NCBI GenBank assembly: GCA_017541205.1
Contig: JAFXZO010000002.1
Coordinates: 1 to 43,487 of the forward strand
Direction: 5' to 3'
Origin: Clostridia bacterium
GTDB taxonomy: Bacteria > Bacillota > Clostridia > Christensenellales > Aristaeellaceae
Length of the DNA stretch: 43,487 bases
Both the position numbers and the translations under genes were made by a program. The notes below the pieces were generated by a model. That model was given only the letters and a program-made list of their open reading frames with translations, did no database searches and had not been told where the DNA came from. The number at the start of each line of letters is the position of its first letter. Within the stretch, counting starts at the first letter, position 1. Below, in pieces: positions 22,057 through 30,305 of this stretch.

Positions 22057-22926
22057 ATGTCCACCTACCGGCTTTATCAGGAAGCCCGGGATACGGCATG
22101 GCGCGCGCTTCTTCGATTGCCGGATAAAAAACTGCCGGTTGACGTGGATGCGCTGGCGGGCATGGTCGGCGCGGAGATCCATCCGTTTCCCGATCCGAAG
22201 GAAGAGGAAAAGCTCGCCGCGCTGATCGCCCAATGCGGGGAATGCGCCGGCGTGTCGCTGCGCGTCAAAGGCGCGTGGCACATCTTTATCCGGCAGGAAC
22301 TGGACGCGGATCACCGGCGCTTCGCGGCGGCGCATGAAATGGGACATGTGCTGCTTGGGCATCCGACGGAGGCGCTTTCGCCGGGCGTGCGCCGTTTCCG
22401 GAGCCTGGAAAACGCGGGCGATCTGCTGGAGGAAACGCAGGACCTTGCCGATTATGCGGCGGATATTTTCGCCATCCGCCTGCTCGCCCCGGCCTGCGTG
22501 CTGCATGAAACGGGAACCGATACCCCGGGCGGGATCGCCGCGCTGTGCGGCCTGCCGCCCAAGGCCGCGGCGTTTCGGGCGGAAAGGATGGAAACGCTCA
22601 ACCAGCGCAACGTCTTTTATACCAACGCGCTGGAAGCGAAGGTGCGCGATCAGTTCCTGCCGTTTATCCATGCAGTGCGCTTTCCCGCGCCTGACCGCGC
22701 GATCAGGCTGGATTTTCCGGAAAGGAAAATTGCCGGAAAAGCCGCCGCGCCGGAAATAACCGGAAAAGCCCTGCTGCCGGATACCGAGCGGCGGGCGGCG
22801 CCGAATGCGCGGAAAGCGCCCGCTCCGGCCAAGAAGCGCGTTTACCTTCCCCGCTGGGCGAGGTACGCGTGCGCAGGCGGGCTCATTGCGCTCGCCATCA
22901 TCGTTTGCCGGATGATTTGGGGATAA
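22057..22926 (+). CDS. ImmA/IrrE-family metallopeptidase with C-terminal membrane anchor
   Basis: 289 residues, RBS GGGAGG. The zinc site is AAHEMGHVLLGH (HExxH, about residues 92-103), with the downstream helical region ADYAADIFAIRLLAPA typical of ImmA/IrrE (DUF955). An alanine- and proline-rich linker (about 235-265) leads to a single transmembrane helix (about 268-285), so the catalytic domain faces the cytoplasm. ImmA peptidases usually cleave a repressor; no adjacent cI-like gene is present, and the nearest XRE gene is 11 kb away. A membrane-bound regulatory protease is inferred. Confidence 0.88.
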   Translation: MSTYRLYQEARDTAWRALLRLPDKKLPVDVDALAGMVGAEIHPFPDPKEEEKLAALIAQCGECAGVSLRVKGAWHIFIRQELDADHRRFAAAHEMGHVLLGHPTEALSPGVRRFRSLENAGDLLEETQDLADYAADIFAIRLLAPACVLHETGTDTPGGIAALCGLPPKAAAFRAERMETLNQRNVFYTNALEAKVRDQFLPFIHAVRFPAPDRAIRLDFPERKIAGKAAAPEITGKALLPDTERRAAPNARKAPAPAKKRVYLPRWARYACAGGLIALAIIVCRMIWG

Positions 22927-22993
22927 GTTACCGATCAAAAGCAGGAAAACGCGTTTTCATGGCGAAATCGTACGCTTGGGAAGGAGGCTCATC

Positions 22994-23344
22994 ATGCGAA
23001 GAAGGATCAAGCTGTTTTATGTGCTTGTGGCCGCGTTTGTGATCGTGGCCTGCGGATTGATGACGCTGAACCGATTGGATCAGGAAATCGCGGTGCTTGA
23101 GGATACCGTGCGCGAAGTCAGGCTTCAGCAGGTGGCGGTGGAAGCCGAAAAAAGCGAGATGCAAAAGGAAATCGCCATGAAGGATACCCAAAGCTATATT
23201 CAGGAAAAGGCGCGCACGCTCTACGGCTACGTCTATCCCAACGAGATCCGGTTCGTGGTGGTCAATCCCGAAGCGCTTTATGACCAGGAGATCCCCGCGG
23301 AAGTGGAGATCGTGGAGCAGACGGCGGAGGATACGGCAGGATGA
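22994..23344 (+). CDS. septum formation initiator family protein (DivIC/FtsL-like)
   Basis: About 116 residues from ATG 22994, RBS AAGGAGG. Topology is a short basic N-terminus (MRRRIK), one transmembrane helix (about 7-27) and an extracytoplasmic coiled coil (about 28-75, LDQEIAVLEDTVREVRLQQVAVEAEKSEMQ), then YIQEKARTLYGYVYPNEIRFVV, the conserved DivIC end. It should act in the FtsL-DivIB-DivIC divisome complex. The stop overlaps the ppx start by ATGA, a neighbourhood often seen in Firmicutes. Confidence 0.88.
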   Translation: MRRRIKLFYVLVAAFVIVACGLMTLNRLDQEIAVLEDTVREVRLQQVAVEAEKSEMQKEIAMKDTQSYIQEKARTLYGYVYPNEIRFVVVNPEALYDQEIPAEVEIVEQTAEDTAG

Positions 23345-24231
23345 AGCGCGCGGCCATTGCGATCGGCTCCAATTCCACGCGCATGCTCGCCGCGGACGTG
23401 CGGGATCAGGCGCTTTGGAGCATCGTTCGGGGCCGCGAGGAAACGCGGCTCTTTTTGGGCTTGGACGCCGACGGCTCGATCCGGCCCGAGCGCCTGGAGC
23501 AAACGGCCCAGGCCGTATGCCGCCTCTACCGGCAGGCCGTGGATTGGGGGGCGCAGGATGTGGCGCTGTTGGCCACCAGCGCGACAAGGGATGCGAAAAA
23601 CGGAAAAGCCCTGGGGGAGAGGATCTTTGCGCTCTGCGGGCTCACCCTGCGCGTGATTTCCGGGGAGGAGGAAGCGCGGCTTGCGTTTCTCGCCGCGTCG
23701 CAGGGCAGGCGGCGGCTGGTCATGGATATCGGCGGCGGCTCCACCGAATGGACGCTCGGCGAAAACAACCGGGTGGAATGGGCGGTCAGCATGCAGCTTG
23801 GCGCGTCGCGGCTGCTCAAGCGCCGGAAGATCGAAAACGAAGCGGACGCGGAAGCGTGCCTTGCGCTCGCCCGCGAAATCATGGCCCCCAACGCGGAAAA
23901 ACTGCGCGCCTTGCCGCCGGCGCCCGTCCTGGTGGGCCTTGGAGGCAGCTGCACCACCGCGGCTTCCCTCTTCCTTCGCAGGCAGGTGCACGGCGAAGAG
24001 GCGGAGGGCATAGAAGTTTCCCTGACGGAAGCAAAAAGGCAATTGGCCCTGCTTGCGCCCATGACGCTGGAAGAAAGGATGCGCGTGCCCGGGCTTTTGC
24101 CCACCCGCGCGGCGCATTATCCCCACGGCCTGTGCATCCTGATCGCCGCGCTGGAAACGCTGGGGTTTGATTCCCTCACGGTGTCCGGCCGCTCCAATCT
24201 GGACGGGTATCTTTTATCACAAACAGAATAA
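23341..24231 (+). CDS. Ppx/GppA-family phosphatase (exopolyphosphatase-like)
   Basis: 296 residues. The actin-like ASKHA fold motifs are present: AIAIGSNSTRML (phosphate 1), VISGEEEARLAF, LVMDIGGGSTEW (phosphate 2) and LVGLGGSCTT. It lacks the C-terminal HD-type domain of the long E. coli enzymes and corresponds to the short form. The GSNSTR loop differs slightly from the usual GSNSxR/K. Either polyphosphate or pppGpp could be the substrate. It is translationally coupled to the DivIC-like gene. Confidence 0.9.
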   Translation: MKRAAIAIGSNSTRMLAADVRDQALWSIVRGREETRLFLGLDADGSIRPERLEQTAQAVCRLYRQAVDWGAQDVALLATSATRDAKNGKALGERIFALCGLTLRVISGEEEARLAFLAASQGRRRLVMDIGGGSTEWTLGENNRVEWAVSMQLGASRLLKRRKIENEADAEACLALAREIMAPNAEKLRALPPAPVLVGLGGSCTTAASLFLRRQVHGEEAEGIEVSLTEAKRQLALLAPMTLEERMRVPGLLPTRAAHYPHGLCILIAALETLGFDSLTVSGRSNLDGYLLSQTE

Positions 24232-24253
24232 ATTCGCGAAAGGAACAAACGCC

Positions 24254-26041
24254 ATGGCACAGGAACTGAAGGCCCGGCAGGACATGGATCCCCGCTGGCA
24301 ATGGCATCTGAACGACATTTTTGAAACGGAACAGGCGTACGAACAGGCGTATGAAGCCGCCGCGGCGCAGATCGAAGAGATGGCAAAATGGAAGGGCCGT
24401 GTGGCGAACGATCCCCGCCGCGCCATCCGGGAAGCGGACAGCCTGGAAATGCAGTTTGACCGGCTGGCCGCCTACGCGCTCATGCGCAAAGATGAGGACA
24501 GCGCCGATCCCCGGCGCCAGGCCCGGGCCGCGCGCTTCCAGTCTCTGATGGTGAAGGCCGGGGCCGCCGTGTCCTTCCTCGAGCCGGAATTGCTGGCCCT
24601 GCCCGAGGAAACCCTCAAGGCGCTGGCGGCCGATCCGGATTTCCAGGATTACAGCGAACGGCTGCGCGTGCTCCTTGCGCAAAAGCCGCACACCCTGCCC
24701 GCCGAGCAGGAAATGCTTTTGGCCGAAGCGGGGGACGTGATGGACGTGCCGCACGACGTGTTTTCCATGTTCAACGACGTGGACCTGCCCCTGCCCGAGG
24801 TGACGAACGAGGAAGGGAACAAAGTCCGGCTGACGCACGGCAATTACGGCCCGCTGATCCGCAGCCGCAGCCGCGAGGTGCGCAGGGAAGCGTTTGAAGC
24901 CATGATGGGCACCTTCAAACGGTTTGGCTCCACCATGACCGCCTCCTATTCCGGCGCGGTCAAGGCCGCGTGCTTCAAAGCCCGGGTGCGGCATTACGCG
25001 TCCGCGCGCGAAGCGTCGCTGAGCCCGCTTGAGATCCCGGTGAAAGTATATGACAATCTGCTGTACGCCGTGCAGGCCGCGCTGCCCGCGCTTAAGGAAT
25101 ACCTGAACATCCGCAAAAAGAAGCTGGGCGTGGAGGAATTGCACCTGTATGACCTGTACGTGCCCGTCATCGACGATTTCGATATGAAGATGACCTACCC
25201 CGAAGCCTTTGAACTGGTGTGCGAGGGCCTGGCGCCGCTGGGCGAAGACTATATCGCCAAGCTGAGGGAGGGGTACGCGGGCGGCTGGATCGACGTTTAC
25301 GAAAACAAGGCCAAGCGGTCCGGCGCGTATTCCTGGGGCTGCTACGGCGTGCATCCCTATGTGCTGCTCAACCATACGGACGATCTGGGCGGCGCGATGA
25401 CCCTGGCGCACGAATTGGGCCACAGCATGCACACCTATTACAGCAACCAGGCCCAGCCCTTCGTTAAATCCCAGTATTCTTTGTTCGTCGCGGAGGTGGC
25501 GTCCACCTGCAACGAAGTGCTGCTCATGCGCCATCTGATGAAGAAATACCGGGATAACAAAAAGGCGGAAGCCTTCCTGCACAACCAGCTGCTGGAAGAA
25601 TTCCGCACCACCGTATTCAGGCAGACCATGTTCGCCGCCTTTGAAAAGGAAGCCCATGAAATGTATGAGCGCGGCGAAGCCCTCACCACCGACGCCCTGA
25701 GCCGGATGTATTACAAGCTGAACCAGCAGTATTACGGCGGCGGATGCGTGGTGGACGATCTGATCGCCTGCGAATGGATGCGCATCCCGCATTTCTATCG
25801 CAATTTCTATGTGTACCAATATGCGACGGGCTTTTCCGCCGCCGTCGCCATTGCCTCCCGCATCCTGAGCGAAGGCGAAAGCGCCGTCCGGGATTACAAA
25901 AAATTCCTCTCCGCCGGCTGCTCCGTGCCGCCCATCCAGGCCCTGCGCTACGCCGGGGTGGATATGGAAACCCCCGAGGTGGTGGGCGGCGCCATGCAGG
26001 TCTTCGCCGAAACGGTGGAGGATTTCAAACGGCTGGTGTAA
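24254..26041 (+). CDS. pepF: oligoendopeptidase F (M3 family)
   Basis: 595 residues from ATG 24254 with AAAGGA upstream; the longer frame from 24167 overlaps ppx and lacks support. The zinc motif is TLAHELGHSMH (HExxH) with the downstream glutamate in FVAEVASTCNEVLL. The rest matches M3B PepF: an N-terminal helical lobe, then LYDLYVPVIDDFDMKMTYPEAF and YQYATGFSAAVAIA near the end. It cleaves short peptides in the cytoplasm. The length is normal for the family. Confidence 0.94.
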   Translation: MAQELKARQDMDPRWQWHLNDIFETEQAYEQAYEAAAAQIEEMAKWKGRVANDPRRAIREADSLEMQFDRLAAYALMRKDEDSADPRRQARAARFQSLMVKAGAAVSFLEPELLALPEETLKALAADPDFQDYSERLRVLLAQKPHTLPAEQEMLLAEAGDVMDVPHDVFSMFNDVDLPLPEVTNEEGNKVRLTHGNYGPLIRSRSREVRREAFEAMMGTFKRFGSTMTASYSGAVKAACFKARVRHYASAREASLSPLEIPVKVYDNLLYAVQAALPALKEYLNIRKKKLGVEELHLYDLYVPVIDDFDMKMTYPEAFELVCEGLAPLGEDYIAKLREGYAGGWIDVYENKAKRSGAYSWGCYGVHPYVLLNHTDDLGGAMTLAHELGHSMHTYYSNQAQPFVKSQYSLFVAEVASTCNEVLLMRHLMKKYRDNKKAEAFLHNQLLEEFRTTVFRQTMFAAFEKEAHEMYERGEALTTDALSRMYYKLNQQYYGGGCVVDDLIACEWMRIPHFYRNFYVYQYATGFSAAVAIASRILSEGESAVRDYKKFLSAGCSVPPIQALRYAGVDMETPEVVGGAMQVFAETVEDFKRLV

Positions 26042-26072
26042 GACCGAATAAGGATTTTCCGCATAAAGAGGT

Positions 26073-26122
26073 CCAGGAGAGAAATCTCCTGGCGCGGGGT
26101 ACAGGGGCCGCGGAGGCCCCTG
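26073..26122. repeat. two GC-rich stem-loops between convergent genes
   Basis: CCAGGAGA-GAAA-TCTCCTGG (26073-26092) and CAGGGGCC-GCGGA-GGCCCCTG (26102-26122) are both perfect. Neither has a T-tract. The pair resembles a dispersed double-hairpin repeat often found in GC-rich Firmicutes; it may serve as a factor-dependent terminator. Confidence 0.7.
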
Positions 26123-26130
26123 CCTCGTCC

Positions 26131-26607
26131 TTACCGTCTGATGATCCGCCACCCGGCGGATTCTATTTCGTCCGGCGCTTCAAAGAGGGCGAGGCATTTG
26201 TTTTTGAGGCCCTCGTCCACAGCATAATCGGAAGGGCCTTTATGGGCGTTTCGGCAGGCGATGTTCTGCAGCCAGGTATCCTCCGAAATATCCAGATAAT
26301 ACCATTGGACCGGGATGCCGCGTGCGGAGAACAGCGCCTGCGCCGCTTGCCGTTCGGCCTTTTTCCAAAAGCCCCAGTCCAGGATCACGTCTGTCCCGCA
26401 GCGCAGGATCTCCTGCGCTTTTTGATAGAGATGGTCCTTGACGCGCTGAGAAACGCGGGCGTACGCTTCGTCTCCTTCCGGCTGCGGGAACAGGGTCATG
26501 ATCTCGTCGCAGGAGAGGATCACCGCGTTTTTTTCCTTTGCCAATTCCCTGGCGAACCAGGATTTTCCGCTGCAAAGCCTGCCGCAGCAAAGATGGGCCG
26601 TTGCCAT
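26131..26607 (-). CDS. P-loop kinase-like ATPase
   Basis: About 158 residues from the ATG at 26607 (MATAHLCCGRLCSGKS...), with AGGAGG seven bases upstream; the ATG at 26613 is too close to the RBS. Walker A is GRLCSGKS near the N-terminus. SCDEIM and DVILDWGFWKKAER resemble the substrate-binding and Walker B regions of small-molecule kinases or zeta-toxin-like proteins. The substrate is unknown; no antitoxin gene is adjacent. It follows the FeS-less UDG-like gene after five bases. Confidence 0.82.
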   Translation of the reverse strand: MATAHLCCGRLCSGKSWFARELAKEKNAVILSCDEIMTLFPQPEGDEAYARVSQRVKDHLYQKAQEILRCGTDVILDWGFWKKAERQAAQALFSARGIPVQWYYLDISEDTWLQNIACRNAHKGPSDYAVDEGLKNKCLALFEAPDEIESAGWRIIRR

Positions 26608-26618
26608 CGCCATGCCTC

Positions 26619-27203
26619 CTATGCTTTTTCCTGGAGCGAACGCGCCAATGAAAGCACGTCCTGCTCGTACACCGGGGCGAGGGACCTTCGGTAAATAATG
26701 GACGCGGGATGGTAAAGCGCAAAGAGCCGGACCCCGGCAAGGCTTTCCGTCCACTGCCCGTGCAGCGCGCCGACCTGGGCGCGCGGCCCGCAGAGCACCT
26801 TGAGGGGCACGCCGCCGAGCGTCACCAGCGCCCGGGGCTTCACCGCCTTGATTTCCTTCATCAGCCAGGGGGTAAACAGGGTCAATTCTTCCTTGTTCGG
26901 CGCGCGGTTCCGGGCGCGGCCGGTCGGGCCGATCTGGGTCGGGCGGATCTTGACCGCGTTGGTGACGAAGATTTCGGCGCGGTCCAGCCCGGCCAGGAGC
27001 AAAAACTCATCCAGATTCTTGCCCGCCTTGCCCACGAACGGGCGGCGCTTCAATACCTCGGTTTCGCCGGGCGCTTCGCCGATCAGCATGAGCGCGGGGC
27101 CGTCCGCCTTGCCTTCGCCCAGCACCAGCGGTTTATCCTCGCCCGGCCAGAGCGGAAGAAAGAAATCCTGCATGTCCTGATACACTTTTTTGAGCCCGGG
27201 CAT
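26619..27203 (-). CDS. UDG-superfamily protein lacking the Fe-S cysteines
   Basis: 194 residues from ATG 27203, RBS GGAGGTG. Family-4-type UDG motifs are clear: IGEAPGETEVLKRRPFVGKAGKNLDEFL and the late YHPASI. All four Fe-S cysteines of family 4 are missing: there is no CxxC at the N-terminus, NAVKIRP replaces the usual NVVKCRP, and the ACxPYL-type position is LFTPWL. The adjacent upstream gene encodes a canonical copy with all four, so this is probably a diverged paralogue, either active without a cluster or altered in specificity. Confidence 0.85.
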   Translation of the reverse strand: MPGLKKVYQDMQDFFLPLWPGEDKPLVLGEGKADGPALMLIGEAPGETEVLKRRPFVGKAGKNLDEFLLLAGLDRAEIFVTNAVKIRPTQIGPTGRARNRAPNKEELTLFTPWLMKEIKAVKPRALVTLGGVPLKVLCGPRAQVGALHGQWTESLAGVRLFALYHPASIIYRRSLAPVYEQDVLSLARSLQEKA

Positions 27204-27226
27204 AGGCACCTCCGAAGTCGTTTTAT

Positions 27227-27289
27227 GGGGGAAACCGCTCTTTGGAGGCCAAAGAGCGGTTTCCCCCAACCCCCCTTCCGAGAAAGCCG
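27227..27289. repeat. palindromic dispersed repeat, copy B
   Basis: GGGGGAAACCGCTCTTTGG (27227-27245) and its perfect reverse complement (27249-27267), 19-bp arms with an AGG loop, followed by AACCCCCCTTCCGAGAAAGCC. It lies between two minus-strand UDG genes, in the same orientation as copy A. Confidence 0.88.
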
Positions 27290-27332
27290 GATGGGAAAGA
27301 TAGGAAAGATGGGAAAAAAAGGCGCTTACAAA

Positions 27333-27911
27333 TCATGCTGAGGGGGAGCTTTGGCTTTCCAGCTCCTTCAGCTTCCCCATGACCGCCTGCAAATCGTGCC
27401 AGGCGTCGCGCTTTTTGCTTTCGTCCCGAAGAAGCGCGGCGGGATGATAGGTGGGCATGAACCAAACGCCCTTTTTTTCCACCCAGACGCCGCGATCCCG
27501 CGTGATGCGCATCTGATCGCCCAGCACCGCGCGGGCGGCCGTGGCCCCCAGGAGCACGATCACCCGGGGCCGCACCAGCGAAAACTGCGCGCGCAGATAG
27601 GGCAGGCACGCCGCCGCTTCCTCGGGCAGGGGCACGCGGTTCTGCGGCGGGCGGCACTTGACCACATTGCAGATATAGACCTGCTCCCGCGTCATGCCGA
27701 TCGCCGCGATCATTTTTGTCAGCAGCTGCCCCGCGGCCCCAACGAACGCCAGGCCCTGCGCGTCTTCCTCCGCGCCGGGGCCTTCGCCGATGAACATCAG
27801 CTTGGCGCGCCCGTCGCCCTGGCCCGGCACCTTATGCCGGATGCCCCGGCAAAGCGGGCATTTCTGGCATGCCATGATTTCGGCGTGCAGCGAATCCCAG
27901 GATACTTCCAT
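27333..27911 (-). CDS. type-4 uracil-DNA glycosylase (4Fe-4S)
   Basis: 192 residues. All family-4 features are present: CQKCPLC near residue 15 (first two cluster cysteines), IGEGPGAEEDAQG.AFVGAAGQLL (active-site loop), VVKCRPPQNR (third cysteine), EEAAACLPYL (fourth) and TYHPAALL (motif 2). It removes uracil from DNA and tends to be found in thermophiles and anaerobes. The RBS before the ATG at 27911 is weak; a TATACT box only three bases upstream is noted but not taken as evidence of a leaderless message. Confidence 0.93.
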   Translation of the reverse strand: MEVSWDSLHAEIMACQKCPLCRGIRHKVPGQGDGRAKLMFIGEGPGAEEDAQGLAFVGAAGQLLTKMIAAIGMTREQVYICNVVKCRPPQNRVPLPEEAAACLPYLRAQFSLVRPRVIVLLGATAARAVLGDQMRITRDRGVWVEKKGVWFMPTYHPAALLRDESKKRDAWHDLQAVMGKLKELESQSSPSA

Positions 27912-27932
27912 CGTAGTATACCCAGCTTTCCG

Positions 27933-28154
27933 TTACTGAAAACGAAGGCGCAGCAGGGAGAAGGTGCTGGACACATCCTCGCTCAGCCAGGACAGCAGGC
28001 TGAACAGCAGGGCCAGCAAAACGAAAATGCTGATGATCCCCAGCACCACGCCCATGAATTCCATCATCTTGGCGGCCACGCGGAAATGGTCCTGCTTTTC
28101 CTGGCGCTCCCATTCTTTGCGCTGGTCGTATTCCTGCCGGTTTGGCTGCGTCAT
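27933..28154 (-). CDS. small single-pass membrane protein, function unknown
   Basis: 73 residues, RBS AAGGAGCG. A charged N-terminal half (RQEYDQRKEWERQEKQD, amphipathic) is followed by a long hydrophobic helix (about 35-57, GVVLGIISIFVLLALLFSLL). It lies 16 bases after trmL and before the UDG gene. I do not recognise a family. Confidence 0.75.
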   Translation of the reverse strand: MTQPNRQEYDQRKEWERQEKQDHFRVAAKMMEFMGVVLGIISIFVLLALLFSLLSWLSEDVSSTFSLLRLRFQ

Positions 28155-28170
28155 GGCTTTTCGCTCCTTG

Positions 28171-28686
28171 TTACAGATAGTCCATCCAGGGCTGCGCTTC
28201 GTCCTGCCGCCCGGTCAGCTCCCCTTGGGAGGACAGCCCCGGGAAGCCCTGCTGCCGAAGCGCTTCATACAGCACGATGGCCACCGAATTGGCCAGGTTC
28301 AGCGAGCGCGCGTCCGCGCGCATCGGGATGCGCACGCACCGATCGTACACCCGCGAGAGCAGCGATTCGGGCAGGCCCTTGGTTTCGCAGCCGAACACCA
28401 GAAAATCGTCCTGCCCATAGGCGGCTTCCGTGTACGCCCGCGGGGCCTTGGTGCTGGCGAAATGATAGCGCGCGTCCGGGTACGCTTCCATGAGCAGATC
28501 AAAACGCTTGAACACCCGGATATCCACCATCGAAAAATAATCCAGCCCGGCCCGCTTCATGTATTTGTCGGCCAGCTGAAAGCCCAGCGGCTCGATCAGG
28601 ATGAGCCCGGTCCGGGTGGCCGCGCAGGTCCGGGCGATGTTGCCGGTGTTCTGCGGGATCTCCGGCGCATATAAAACGACGTGCAT
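28171..28686 (-). CDS. trmL: tRNA (cytidine/uridine-34-2'-O)-methyltransferase TrmL
   Basis: 171 residues, RBS GGAAGGA. It is a minimal SPOUT enzyme: the start MHVVLYAPEIPQNTGNIAR, then LVFGCETKGLPESLL (motif 2) and RSLNLANSVAIVLYEAL (motif 3, trefoil knot). Length and motifs match TrmL/YibK, which methylates the wobble nucleotide of tRNA-Leu isoacceptors using SAM. Confidence 0.94.
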   Translation of the reverse strand: MHVVLYAPEIPQNTGNIARTCAATRTGLILIEPLGFQLADKYMKRAGLDYFSMVDIRVFKRFDLLMEAYPDARYHFASTKAPRAYTEAAYGQDDFLVFGCETKGLPESLLSRVYDRCVRIPMRADARSLNLANSVAIVLYEALRQQGFPGLSSQGELTGRQDEAQPWMDYL

Positions 28687-28733
28687 GAGCGTATCCTTCC
28701 AATAAATTCAAGAATTGCATTTTTTCGGGCCGG

Positions 28734-29402
28734 TCAGTTTTCTTCCCTGGAGGCTTTCTCAAGGGCTTGCCTCAGGCCCAGCAATTGCAGATCGCGCAAT
28801 TGGCCGGTGATCGTATCTTCCAGGCCGGGCACCCTTCGCAGATCCTCCTCCCAGATCGCCCGGTCGCTGAGCACTGCGTAGGCGAGGGACTCCGGCGGCA
28901 TATCGCAGCTTAGGCGGGAAAAGGAAAACAGGATCTCGTCATCCTCGGACAGCGCGCATTTTTCGCCGTCCCGGATCGTCCAATACGCGCCGGACGCGTC
29001 CTGCCGCGCGCCGGAAAAGAGCATGATCAGGCAGGAAAGCCCCATGCACAGGCACGGCGGGCACTGATCCTCCCGCTCCTGGAACGCAAGCAAAACGGGC
29101 AGCGCTTCCTCTTTCCATGCGCGCACGGCGTTGGGAAGCAGCAGCGCGAGAGGCGCCGTCACGGCGGGGCGCTCCATTTCCCGGCAAACGTCCATGGCCA
29201 TGGGCTCCAGCGTTTCGCGGGTCAGGCCCAGGTTCGGCATGATTTCGTTGAGCAGCGCGCGCCCCAAAAAAGGCCGGATGGTCTCGTCCCGCATACAGTC
29301 CTCCACCGTTTTGAGCCCCGCCATGTATCCGGCGGGGAACACCGTCCGCGTCAGGCAGCCCTGCATCCTGAGCCGCGCGTTTTTCCCTCCGTTCGTTTCC
29401 AT
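28734..29402 (-). CDS. stand-alone C-terminal domain of mannitol dehydrogenase/tagaturonate reductase family, catalytically degenerate
   Basis: 222 residues with a good AGGAGGG RBS. FPAGYMAGLKTVEDCMRDE, PFLGRALLNEIMPNL and LPVLLAFQEREDQCPPCLCMGLSCLIMLF correspond to the C-terminal domain of UxaB-type tagaturonate reductase and related long-chain polyol dehydrogenases. The N-terminal Rossmann domain is absent. The catalytic pattern K-x4-N-G-x-H-T at the start of this domain is replaced by A-x4-Q-G-x-L-T (Q14, L17), so oxidoreductase activity is not expected. The intact frame and RBS argue for a maintained gene rather than decay. A regulatory or sugar-binding role is possible. Confidence 0.75.
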   Translation of the reverse strand: METNGGKNARLRMQGCLTRTVFPAGYMAGLKTVEDCMRDETIRPFLGRALLNEIMPNLGLTRETLEPMAMDVCREMERPAVTAPLALLLPNAVRAWKEEALPVLLAFQEREDQCPPCLCMGLSCLIMLFSGARQDASGAYWTIRDGEKCALSEDDEILFSFSRLSCDMPPESLAYAVLSDRAIWEEDLRRVPGLEDTITGQLRDLQLLGLRQALEKASREEN

Positions 29403-29493
29403 GCCACCCTCCTGAGTCAGGATATCTCTATTTTAGCAAAGAATCCCGCCGGTGTAAAGCGAGGTAATTTTCTCCGTTCTGCGTCGGGGCGTG

Positions 29494-29522
29494 TTGAAAA
29501 AGCGCGGCGGGGATGGTATAAT
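29494..29522 (+). promoter_or_regulatory. promoter of pgsA
   Basis: TTGAAA (29494-29499), 17 bases, TATAAT (29517-29522). The start codon is at 29597. Confidence 0.8.
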
Positions 29523-29596
29523 ATCGGGGCAGACGGCCGAAGGGCGGCCTTCCTTTTCGGAAATTTGCTACAGAGGAATTTTGGAGTATTGCCGCG

Positions 29597-30187
29597 ATGA
29601 AAAAAAATCAGCCTGATAAAGAAAAAAGCAAAGAAAAAATCTGGAATGTGCCCAATGCCCTGACCATGCTCCGGATGGCGCTGATCCCCGTTTACTGGGC
29701 ACTGTTTTTCACCGGGCATCGGCATGAGGCGCTGGCCGTGTTCGCCGTCGCAAGCCTGACCGATATCCTGGACGGTTATATCGCCCGCAAATATCATCTG
29801 ATTACCAATTTCGGCAAGCTCATGGACCCTTTGGCCGATAAGATCATGTCCTTAAGCGTGCTGCTTTCGCTGGTGATCGCGGGCATCGCGCCCTGGCCCG
29901 TCCTTTTGATCCTGCTGCTCAAGGAAGGCTTTATGGTGGTGGGCGGGCTGCTTTTGTTCCGCAAGGACATCGTGGTTTATTCCCACTGGATCGGGAAGGT
30001 GGCCCAGCTGTTCGTGGTGCTTGGCCTGCTGGCCTGCTTCTTCTGGGAATGGCTTACGGAAAAGCTGGGCTTTCCGCTGCATCTGGCCCTGATGTGGACG
30101 GGCGTCGGCCTGACGGTCTGCGCCCTGATCCACTACGTCCGGTGGGGCCTTAAGCTTTATCGAGACAAAAAGCGGGAGCAAGCCTGA
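29597..30187 (+). CDS. pgsA: CDP-diacylglycerol--glycerol-3-phosphate 3-phosphatidyltransferase
   Basis: 196 residues. The CDP-alcohol phosphotransferase motif is complete: DILDGYIAR, then eight residues, GKLMDPLADK (DGx2ARx8Gx3Dx3D). Five or six membrane segments follow a charged N-terminus, as in PgsA, which makes phosphatidylglycerol phosphate. The RBS is GGAG with moderate spacing. It is monocistronic, with a clear promoter and a strong terminator. Confidence 0.92.
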   Translation: MKKNQPDKEKSKEKIWNVPNALTMLRMALIPVYWALFFTGHRHEALAVFAVASLTDILDGYIARKYHLITNFGKLMDPLADKIMSLSVLLSLVIAGIAPWPVLLILLLKEGFMVVGGLLLFRKDIVVYSHWIGKVAQLFVVLGLLACFFWEWLTEKLGFPLHLALMWTGVGLTVCALIHYVRWGLKLYRDKKREQA

Positions 30188-30238
30188 TCCTTTTGTCCGC
30201 TTCACTTTCGCCGATCCATACGTTCCCGCCTATCGACC

Positions 30239-30273
30239 ACGTTTCCGGCCCTTTACCGGAAACGTTCCTTTTT
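30239..30273 (+). terminator. intrinsic terminator of pgsA
   Basis: ACGTTTCCGG (30239-30248) and CCGGAAACGT (30256-30265) form a perfect 10-bp stem, followed by TCCTTTTT. Confidence 0.92.
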
Positions 30274-30305
30274 CACCCAAGCGACAACGACCATCGGAGG
30301 GCGGC

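Noticed and set aside
26131-26607. Zeta-toxin of a toxin-antitoxin pair
   Set aside because: Only the P-loop and general kinase-like layout are shared. No small antitoxin-like gene is adjacent and the gene is in a DNA-repair neighbourhood.
27914-27919. TATACT three bases before the UDG start as evidence of a leaderless message
   Set aside because: Spacing to the ATG is too short for a normal start site, no matching -35 stands out, and the gene lies within a run of minus-strand genes.
28734-29402. Functional tagaturonate reductase
   Set aside because: The nucleotide-binding domain is missing and the catalytic Lys, Asn and His positions are substituted.
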